DNA of 14,430 nt from a candidate division FCPU426 bacterium (GTDB lineage: Bacteria; Oederibacteriota; JAAXVQ01; JAUVAV01): positions 1 to 14,430 of the forward strand of contig JAUXBQ010000044.1 of assembly GCA_030619365.1 (NCBI GenBank), read 5' to 3'. Positions 1 to 5,514 of this stretch are shown in pieces (the first letter of the stretch is position 1; every line of letters begins with the position of its first letter). The position numbers and the translations under genes are program-made. Under the pieces are notes generated by a model, which worked only from the letters and a program-made list of their open reading frames with translations, did no database searches and was not told where the DNA came from.

Positions 1-1
1 G

Positions 2-382
2 AACAACCAGACCGTTTTGATGCGCGGCGTGAATGACGATCCCAAAGTGTTGGCCGAGCTCATGCGCCGGTGCGTCAGCCACGGCATCAATCCCTATTAC
101 GTGTTTCAGTGCCGGCCGGTCAAACGGGTAAAAAAACACTTCCAGCTTCCGCTGTCCGAGGGACTGGAGATCGTCGAACAGGCCAAAGTCGCGTTGGATG
201 GTCACGCCAAGCGGTTTAAATACATCATGTCTCACCTGACCGGAAAAGTGGAGATCGTGGGACGGATTGGCGACGAAATCTATCTCAAATATCACCAGGC
301 CAAGGACGCCGTGAACGTGGGAAGGTTTTTCAAACGCAGGCTGACGCCCAATGCGGGTTGGCTTGACGAATTGGAAATTTAA
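2..382 (+). CDS. KamA-family radical SAM protein, C-terminal part (5' end outside the window)
   Basis: The reading frame is open from the first base, so the gene starts upstream; about 126 C-terminal residues are visible. The fragment begins with N-Q-T-V-L-M-R-G-V-N-D, the conserved strand of the lysine 2,3-aminomutase (KamA) barrel, followed by a PYYVFQC element. The CxxxCxxC cluster motif and PLP lysine region would lie upstream. Family members are radical SAM, PLP-dependent aminomutases in the cytoplasm. In true lysine 2,3-aminomutase the PYYxxQC element is followed by Asp, and a later DAPGGGGK element supplies a second Asp; these two bind the lysine epsilon-amino group. Here the first position is Arg (QCRPVK) and the second element is replaced by SHLTGKVEI, so the substrate is probably not free lysine. 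The tail (KYHQAKDAVNVGRFF, then GWLDEL) resembles a divergent KamA subgroup. The glycosyltransferase gene follows directly and may be cotranscribed. Family is fairly sure; function is unknown. Confidence 0.85.
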   Translation, partial: NNQTVLMRGVNDDPKVLAELMRRCVSHGINPYYVFQCRPVKRVKKHFQLPLSEGLEIVEQAKVALDGHAKRFKYIMSHLTGKVEIVGRIGDEIYLKYHQAKDAVNVGRFFKRRLTPNAGWLDELEI

Positions 383-398
383 ACCGCCAAAGGCCAGA

Positions 399-1757
399 TT
401 GCTAAACTCCCGGATCTCCCCCCTGATTGGTTCTTCCCAAGCTTACTCGCAGCCGCGGATACTTAAAAAAGATGCGATAAAAAGGTATTTACAACACCAC
501 GCGCTGGCCGCGCCCGAGTCAGCCAGCCTGCCCGAACCCTCCTTGCGCTTAAAACTGATTATGGTAATCCCGAGCCTGGCGGAGCGGAACAGCCTGGGCA
601 CGGTGCTGAGGTCCCTGGCCCGGGGCAGTGAACGCCTGGCCGAGGCCGAAGTAATCGTGGTTGTCAACAACACCGAGCGCCCGGATCCCGGCGTGCTGGA
701 AAACAACCAGGGTACGCTCGCGGATCTACGAGCGGAAAAGTCCGCACCCTTGCGGGTCCTGGGACTGGACCGGGCTACGCCCGGGAAATGGTTTTCACGC
801 GAAACGGCCGGCGTGGGCCTGGCCCGCCGCGTGGGCATGGACCTGGCGCTGGACCGTCTCGCCCAAACCGGCCAGGCTCACCGGGCCGCCATCGCCTGTC
901 TGGACGCTGATTCGCCCGTGGCGCCCGGATACATTGACAACGTGCTGGCCTTTTTTGACCAGGATGATCCGCCCTTGGGCGCGCTCAGCGCCTACGCGCA
1001 CCCGGTGCCCGCGGACCCGGCCCTGGCCGAGGCGTCTGTGGCCTACGAGCTATGGTTGCGGTATTTCGAAACCGGGTTGCTGCTGGCCGGATCGCTTTTC
1101 GCTTATCCCACTATCGGATCCTGCATCGTGGCTTCTCCCCTGGGCTACGCCCTGGCGGACGGCATGCCGCCCCGCCAGGCGGGAGAGGACTTTCATTTTC
1201 TCCAGCGCCTGATCAAAGTGAGCGCGCCCCGGCCGCTGGCCAGGATGAACACGACGCGGGTTTTTCCGACTGCCCGGGTTTCGGACCGGGTGCTGTTCGG
1301 CACCGGGCAGGGCATGCAGCGCTGCCTTTCCGAGGGATTGGATTGTTACCAGCAGGTTGAGCCGCCCGAGCCTTTTCTGGAGATCCGGCAATTTTTTTCG
1401 GACCTGCCGGAGGGATTTCGCGGCTTGGCGGCGGTCCGGGAGAAAACCCCGCCGCGCCTGGGCGCGTTTTTGGAAGCGGAACGGGCCTGGCCGCTACTGG
1501 AAAAAATCCGGCAAAATCACAGCACAGTGCCGCGTTTTCTCCAGGCCGTGCAGCAATGGTTTGACGGATTGCGGATCGTCCGCTACGTGAATCAGTATGC
1601 CCGCGAAAACGGCCGGGTGTGGATATTTGACGCGTTGCTCAAAGTATTCGGCGAATTGCAGCAGACGGACCGCCTGGCGGATTTGACTTATCCGCAGCCG
1701 GGGCCAATGGATATGGAATTGTGCCGAAAGTGGCTGGGGAGGATGCGAGAGATGTAG
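399..1757 (+). CDS. GT2-like (GT-A fold) glycosyltransferase
   Basis: Probably a nucleotide-sugar-dependent glycosyltransferase of the cytoplasm or inner membrane face; donor and acceptor are unknown. A GT-A strand (LIMVIPSLAERN) is followed by EVIVVVNNTE, a GVGLARRVGMDLAL helix, the metal-binding D-A-D in ACLDADSPVAPGYI, a GEDFHFLQRL element resembling the GT2 acceptor ED motif, and TARVSDRVLFGTG. The last 150 residues look helical, and there is no obvious membrane segment. The start is uncertain. TTG at 399 has AAAGG five bases upstream and begins 16 bases after the preceding stop, giving 452 residues. ATG at 351 is in frame, overlaps the preceding gene by 32 bases, gives 468 residues and lacks a good ribosome site. 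ATG at 561 would cut into the fold. Closeness to the KamA-like gene suggests an operon. The fold is likely; the exact activity is a guess. Confidence 0.75.
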   Translation: MLNSRISPLIGSSQAYSQPRILKKDAIKRYLQHHALAAPESASLPEPSLRLKLIMVIPSLAERNSLGTVLRSLARGSERLAEAEVIVVVNNTERPDPGVLENNQGTLADLRAEKSAPLRVLGLDRATPGKWFSRETAGVGLARRVGMDLALDRLAQTGQAHRAAIACLDADSPVAPGYIDNVLAFFDQDDPPLGALSAYAHPVPADPALAEASVAYELWLRYFETGLLLAGSLFAYPTIGSCIVASPLGYALADGMPPRQAGEDFHFLQRLIKVSAPRPLARMNTTRVFPTARVSDRVLFGTGQGMQRCLSEGLDCYQQVEPPEPFLEIRQFFSDLPEGFRGLAAVREKTPPRLGAFLEAERAWPLLEKIRQNHSTVPRFLQAVQQWFDGLRIVRYVNQYARENGRVWIFDALLKVFGELQQTDRLADLTYPQPGPMDMELCRKWLGRMREM

Positions 1758-1863
1758 GGGGGAACCGAGGGTGGGGCTGTTTTTTTCAAGAGGAGTTGCT
1801 CCCGTGCTTCCCGTGAGGAGTTTGCCATCACGGTCACGAAACGATCAACCAAAAGGATAAAGC
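1758..1863 (+). promoter_or_regulatory. mntP leader with two hairpins
   Basis: The gap ahead of mntP has a T7 run (1780-1786), then hairpin GGAG (1792-1795)/CTCC (1799-1802), then a perfect six-base stem CCGTGA (1811-1816)/TCACGG (1828-1833) with an 11-base loop. The mntP ribosome site AAGGA is at 1853-1857, six bases before the ATG. In other bacteria mntP is often controlled by the manganese-sensing yybP-ykoY riboswitch. A GAGGAGTTG stretch (1790-1798) is loosely like that element's GGGGAGUAG loop, but I cannot assemble the rest of its consensus, so a control role is only suggested. Confidence 0.3.
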
Positions 1864-2424
1864 ATGAGTTTCATCACCTTACTCGTCATTGCCATCGGAT
1901 TGGGCATGGACGCGTTTGCGGTCTCGGTGGCCGCGGGGGTCAAGCTGTGCCGCGTGTCCCCGGCTCAGATGCTGCGCATGGCGCTGGCTTTTGGTTTCTT
2001 CCAGTTCAGCATGCCGGTTTTTGGCTGGCTGGCGGGCCGGACTGTGGTGACAGCGCTGCAGGCCATTGACCATTGGGTGGCCTTCGGACTGCTGGCCGTA
2101 GTGGGCGGGCACATGATTTGGGGCGGATTGAATCCAAAACAAAAGGGGCGATGGGACAGAGACCCCACCCGGGGTTGGCTGCTGTTCACCCTGGCCGTGG
2201 CCACCAGCATTGACGCCCTGGCCGTGGGACTCGGTTTTTCAGTGCTGCAAGTCTCCATTTGGCTGCCCGCGCTCATTATCGGGCTAATAGCCGCGGCCAT
2301 GACCGTACTGGGCTTGCAGATCGGATGCCGGGTGGGCCTGGTTTTCGGCGAGCGAATGGAGATCCTGGGCGGTTTAATTCTGATCATCATTGGATTGAAT
2401 ATTTTAATGCAGCATCTCGTGTAA
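1864..2424 (+). CDS. mntP: Manganese efflux pump MntP
   Basis: Inner-membrane exporter that lowers intracellular Mn(II). The 186 residues match the family length (E. coli MntP has 188) and form six hydrophobic segments. The two pseudo-repeats each carry the family signature with a membrane-embedded Asp: GLGMDAFAVS (Asp16) and ATSIDALAVG (Asp117), the pair known to be needed for transport. A polar loop with basic residues (NPKQKGRWDRD) separates the halves. The ATG is supported by AAGGA six bases upstream and by the N-terminus starting directly with the first helix. It appears to be a single-gene unit, with a hairpin-rich leader before it and a possible terminator at 2589-2608. No manganese regulator gene lies next to it. 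Confidence 0.95.
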   Translation: MSFITLLVIAIGLGMDAFAVSVAAGVKLCRVSPAQMLRMALAFGFFQFSMPVFGWLAGRTVVTALQAIDHWVAFGLLAVVGGHMIWGGLNPKQKGRWDRDPTRGWLLFTLAVATSIDALAVGLGFSVLQVSIWLPALIIGLIAAAMTVLGLQIGCRVGLVFGERMEILGGLILIIIGLNILMQHLV

Positions 2425-2588
2425 ATCCTTCCGGCGATTCACAAAAAAATAAAATCCAGCTTGAATTCAGGACGTTTTTCTGAAATATTTAATAAGAGAT
2501 AGACTGCATTAAAAAAGAGTAACCTCTCGTTATTTAAATCAGCGGTCTGGCCGGACGATTTCTTGCCGCGGACCTGTTAAACCCGGCC

Positions 2589-2608
2589 CGCCAAGACTGG
2601 CGATTTTT
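2589..2608 (+). terminator. Possible intrinsic terminator after mntP
   Basis: Stem CGCCA (2589-2593)/TGGCG (2598-2602) with an AGAC tetraloop, followed by A and a T5 run (2604-2608). The stem is short but GC-rich and is on the strand of mntP, about 165 bases past its stop. The rest of the 292-base gap 2425-2716 is AT-rich at first (2440-2540), with no clear promoter or gene, then GC-rich, with a dyad at 2679-2694. Confidence 0.4.
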
Positions 2609-2678
2609 CATTGAACTTAAATCCGGCTTCAGCCAGGCCGGCCGGGGTCAAAAATAAGGAAAGAGATTTCGCGGGCCC

Positions 2679-2694
2679 TGAATGATCACATTCA
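2679..2694. promoter_or_regulatory. Perfect dyad upstream of the TPR gene
   Basis: Inverted repeat TGAATG (2679-2684), spacer ATCA, CATTCA (2689-2694). It ends 12 bases before the GGAGG ribosome site (2707-2711) of the TPR gene. It could be an operator or an mRNA hairpin close to the ribosome site. No promoter hexamers could be placed with confidence nearby. Confidence 0.3.
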
Positions 2695-2716
2695 ACCCGG
2701 GAAAGCGGAGGCAGGC

Positions 2717-3628
2717 ATGAAAAAGACCACGATACTTGTTATGGCCCTAATGATCTTGGGAATCGGGCTTGCGCCTGCCACACGACTGGAAGCCAAATCA
2801 TCCCGGCCAGCGAAGAAAACCGTGGCTGAATTGCGCGAGGCACTGCGTGAGACGCCGGACAAAGCCGCGGCGCATTATGCGCTGGGCAGGGCTCTGGCCA
2901 AGGAAGGGAAGTTCAACGAGGCGATCGGTCCCCTGAAACGAGCCGCGGAACTGGACCCGGAATTCTCCAGGGCTCACTACACCCTGGGCGTGGCGCATTT
3001 TGTGCTCAAACATTATTCCCGGGCCGCGGACTCTTTTGAAAAAGCCACGGAGAAAAACAAAAGGTACGCCAAGGCCTATCTTGGCTTGGGCACGGTCCGG
3101 GTTTTGCAGAAAAAGTACGGCGAAGCCGTGGTTGTCTTGAAGAAATCCATCCGTTACAAAAAAAAATATCCTGATGCGCACTATCAGCTGGGCCTGGCCT
3201 ATTTCTACCAGGGCCAGTATGACCGGGCGGTTTCCGCCTTTCGCAATGCCATTGCCCAGGGCAAGCGGGACGCGGAGGTCAATTATCATATGGGGATCGC
3301 TTACCGCTTTAAGGGATACCGCAAGAGCGCCACGGCGGCTTTCGAAGCGGCGCTGAAGTACGATTCCCGGAACGTCGATATCTGGGTCGCCCTGGGGAAC
3401 ACGCGCTATGACCGCCAGCAGTACAAGAGCGCCTCACGAGCTTTTGCCAAGGCCGTCGCGCTTGACCCGGACCGGGCGGAAGCCCATTACGGCCTGGGAC
3501 TGTCTTATTTCAAACGGAAGATGAAAGAAAAGGCGCGGGAGGAACAAGTGCAATTGGAACGCCTCGACGCGTCCCTGGCCGGGGAGTTATTGCAAAAGCT
3601 CGGTCCGCCGCCGGAGGTGAAAAAGTAA
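2717..3628 (+). CDS. Exported tetratricopeptide-repeat protein (seven TPRs)
   Basis: A protein-binding scaffold, probably periplasmic or attached on the outside of the inner membrane; the partner is unknown. The N-terminus (MKKTTILVMALMILGIG) is a signal peptide or membrane anchor, with possible cleavage near residues 21-26 and no lipobox cysteine. From about residue 50 to 287 there are seven 34-residue TPR units, each with the W/Y-L-G...Y...A-F-A pattern (HYALG, HYTLG, AYLGLG, HYQLG, NYHMG, IWVALG, HYGLG). A short Pro/Lys-rich tail follows. The ATG has GGAGG five bases upstream. No enzymatic domain is present. It converges on the PilZ gene, with only seven bases between the two stops. Such repeats alone do not reveal function; outer-membrane assembly, secretion or envelope roles are all possible. 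Confidence 0.88.
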   Translation: MKKTTILVMALMILGIGLAPATRLEAKSSRPAKKTVAELREALRETPDKAAAHYALGRALAKEGKFNEAIGPLKRAAELDPEFSRAHYTLGVAHFVLKHYSRAADSFEKATEKNKRYAKAYLGLGTVRVLQKKYGEAVVVLKKSIRYKKKYPDAHYQLGLAYFYQGQYDRAVSAFRNAIAQGKRDAEVNYHMGIAYRFKGYRKSATAAFEAALKYDSRNVDIWVALGNTRYDRQQYKSASRAFAKAVALDPDRAEAHYGLGLSYFKRKMKEKAREEQVQLERLDASLAGELLQKLGPPPEVKK

Positions 3629-3635
3629 CCGCAGT

Positions 3636-4085
3636 TCAAGTATAAAGCGGAGAGTTCATGTCGTCCAGTTTGTAGTCCGCCAGAAAATGCTTCAGGATGG
3701 TACGGTCCTTGGGTTCCAGATCGAGAAATTCCACTCCCACCTGATATTTATCCCCGCCCACCGTCTTGAACCAGGCGACCCGGGCCAAAATATTGATCGC
3801 AATGCATTCTTCTTCCTTGAGTTGACTTGGGCTCTTGATTTCATCTCGTTTTTCCTCGGGCGGGATGAAAAGGTTGATGGTCAATAATTGGCCTTTTTTC
3901 AAGACGTGGCTGCTGCGCATGGCCAGCCCCCGGGCGCCGAAATCATCGGCCAAACTGTGGCTGACCTCCAGGCGGGCGGTTTCGCCTTGGATCAAAATCC
4001 GGTACTTCAGCTTTATTTTCAGGGGAATGCGCGGATGTCGCCGCGCCTCCACGATAACTTCGCCTTTGAACCGCCGTTTGAACAT
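3636..4085 (-). CDS. PilZ-domain protein (putative cyclic di-GMP effector)
   Basis: PilZ domains bind cyclic di-GMP and pass the signal to motility, polysaccharide or adhesion machinery in the cytoplasm. The 149-residue product is essentially one PilZ domain. It has the arginine motif RxxxR at residues 15-19 (RRHPR), a run of beta strands, and near its end YQVGVEFLDL, the usual last PilZ strand, then a helix (DRTILKHFLADY). The second ligand motif, normally D-x-S-x-x-G, reads D48-F-G50-A-R-G53, so Ser is replaced by Gly; binding could be weakened or altered. The ATG at 4085 has GGAGG six bases upstream (CCTCC at 4092-4096 on the plus strand). An upstream ATG at 4127 would add 14 residues but has no comparable site. 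It lies downstream of the lipid kinase gene on the same strand, 183 bases away. Confidence 0.82.
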   Translation of the reverse strand: MFKRRFKGEVIVEARRHPRIPLKIKLKYRILIQGETARLEVSHSLADDFGARGLAMRSSHVLKKGQLLTINLFIPPEEKRDEIKSPSQLKEEECIAINILARVAWFKTVGGDKYQVGVEFLDLEPKDRTILKHFLADYKLDDMNSPLYT

Positions 4086-4191
4086 AGTCCGCCTCCGCAG
4101 GGGTGACTGGTGGAACTGCCACCCCATTGTATGCCGTCACCCGTTCGAATGAAACCAAAAAGTCCGTGCCAGGAAAAATAATTCAATTTCC

Positions 4192-4207
4192 CCGCTCTGA
4201 AGAGCGG
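4192..4207. terminator. Hairpin CCGCTC-TGAA-GAGCGG between lipid kinase and PilZ genes
   Basis: A perfect six-base stem with a four-base loop (4192-4197/4202-4207). Read on the minus strand it is followed by an A/T-rich stretch that includes a T5 run some 14 bases later, so it could act as a weak terminator after the lipid kinase gene or as a processing stem ahead of pilZ. Confidence 0.3.
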
Positions 4208-4218
4208 ACGACCAACGG

Positions 4219-4255
4219 AAGTCCCGCCCTTCAATTATCTATCCGGGCGGGGCTT
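4219..4255. terminator. Long GC-rich hairpin downstream of the lipid kinase gene
   Basis: Arms 4219-4229 and 4245-4255 pair over 11 bases with one G-T wobble (core CCCGCCC/GGGCGGG) around a 15-base loop. The stem begins 14 bases past the lipid kinase stop on the minus strand, the right place for its terminator. It lacks a good T run on that strand; on the plus strand it is followed by only TTTT (4254-4257, overlapping the stem base). An attenuator or mRNA 3'-end stabiliser is as likely. Confidence 0.4.
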
Positions 4256-4268
4256 TTCAGGGGAGGGC

Positions 4269-5264
4269 CTATACCATCACCCGCAGGGCTTTGGGCGCGA
4301 TCTCGATATGCACGGGGATGCGGCCGGCGTATTCGCCGTCGATCTGAACGTGCTGCTTTTGGTCGAACACGGTTATTTTCTTGCATTGCAGGTATTCCAC
4401 ATCAAGGAATTTCTCCAGGGCGCCGAGACGCAAACCCCATAAATACGCCATAAAACTAAAGAAACCCCGTTTTTTAAATAAGCAGACGTCCAAAAGTCCG
4501 TCCTGCATATCCGCCTGGGGCAACAGCACCATATTGCCGCCGTAGTATTTCACGTTGCCGACGATCAGGAGGTAGCCGTGCCGGACGGTTTTTTGCCGGT
4601 CCACGAAAAAATACACGTGACGGAAGGGATAAAAAAACAAGCTGGCGAACGCGGCCAGCAGGTAGGCCACGCCGCCGATGATCCTTTTCAGTTTCCAGTC
4701 CGTTTGCTTGATCACGAAGGCGTCGAAGCCCACGCCGGTCCAGCAAGTGAAATAGCGCTGGTTCACGCGGCCGAGATCGATGCGGATGGTCTTGCCTCGC
4801 GCCAGGCGCTCACAGGCGCCCGGCAAATCCGTGGGAATATTCATTTGCAGCCCGAAGATGTTGGCCGTACCGATCGGGATGACCCCCAGGGCGGTCCGGG
4901 AGCCGGCCAGGCCGTTCACCACGGCGTTAATCGTGCCGTCGCCGCCCGCCGCGATGACCAGGTCGTAGTTCTCCTGGGCGCAATGGCGGGCCATGGCCGT
5001 GGTGGCCGAGGCCGACAGGGTCATGGCCGGCTCAGGCTCCAGGCCGTGACGCTTGAGTTCCTTCAGGATATCCCGCAGGGACTCCTCGGGGTGGGTGATT
5101 TTGGACAGCCAGGTTTTTTTATCCGGAAACAGCACGTTCGAGAAAAGCGGCAGGGTCAGTCCCGAACCGGATTGAGGATTGAATATCAGTTTTATTTTTT
5201 TGGGGGCAAGCCTGCGCTCCGAATGGGATTTTCGGGTGGTCTTTTTCCGGGGATGGGAACCCAT
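4269..5264 (-). CDS. Diacylglycerol/lipid kinase family protein (YegS/DagK/LCB5-like)
   Basis: ATP-dependent phosphorylation of a lipid hydroxyl, at the inner membrane face; the lipid could be diacylglycerol or another. The 331 residues fit the family. After a basic N-terminal tail comes KIKLIFNPQSGSG (family first strand), then the nucleotide-binding GGDGT at residues 107-111 followed by INAVVNGL, then GTANIFG at 132-138, matching the G-T-x-N signature. The C-terminal beta-sandwich carries YYGGNMVLLPQADMQDGLLDV and ends with QIDGEYAG...EIAPKALRVMV, as usual for the family. The ATG has AAGGAG six bases upstream (CTCCTT at 5271-5276 on plus). A TATATA box at 5290-5295, read on minus, could be its -10, without a convincing -35. 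The gene is divergent from 5515 and sits upstream of pilZ. The family is certain; the substrate is not. Confidence 0.92.
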   Translation of the reverse strand: MGSHPRKKTTRKSHSERRLAPKKIKLIFNPQSGSGLTLPLFSNVLFPDKKTWLSKITHPEESLRDILKELKRHGLEPEPAMTLSASATTAMARHCAQENYDLVIAAGGDGTINAVVNGLAGSRTALGVIPIGTANIFGLQMNIPTDLPGACERLARGKTIRIDLGRVNQRYFTCWTGVGFDAFVIKQTDWKLKRIIGGVAYLLAAFASLFFYPFRHVYFFVDRQKTVRHGYLLIVGNVKYYGGNMVLLPQADMQDGLLDVCLFKKRGFFSFMAYLWGLRLGALEKFLDVEYLQCKKITVFDQKQHVQIDGEYAGRIPVHIEIAPKALRVMV

Positions 5265-5429
5265 GGCAAACTCCTTGGGATAAATGACTTATATAGTTTA
5301 TCACTTTCTTTACCGCGAGCAGGCGAAAAAGATTCGAGCCTGAGAATTGGATTTTCACGCTCATCCGGGAGTCAGACCAGAGCTTATGTGTCCGGCAGTC
5401 GGTGCGGACGGCGAACCTCGCGGACAAGT

Positions 5430-5473
5430 TTGACTAGATTAATTTTTAGAACCGTATATAATATAAATTACGG
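5430..5473 (+). promoter_or_regulatory. Candidate promoter with dyad over the -10 box
   Basis: A perfect TATAAT at 5457-5462 lies 52 bases upstream of the TTG start at 5515. TTGACT (5430-5435) could be the -35, but the spacing is long (21 bases, or 19 to an overlapping TATATA at 5455). The inverted repeat CCGTA (5452-5456)/TACGG (5469-5473) brackets the -10, a typical place for a repressor operator. The gap 5265-5514 also holds imperfect dyads CAGGC/GCCTG (5320-5342) and GTCCG/CGGAC (5390-5409). Confidence 0.4.
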
Positions 5474-5514
5474 CAATAGGTTTGGCCATAGACCGTATGC
5501 TGAGGTGCTGACGC

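Noticed and set aside
1758..1790. Intrinsic terminator at the T7 run after the glycosyltransferase gene
   Set aside because: The seven T residues (1780-1786) are preceded by a G-rich stretch that cannot form a stable stem.
1758..1863. A confident yybP-ykoY manganese riboswitch before mntP
   Set aside because: Only a loose match to one loop (GAGGAGTTG) is present; the second conserved loop and the closing helix could not be found by eye. Kept as an unproven structured leader.
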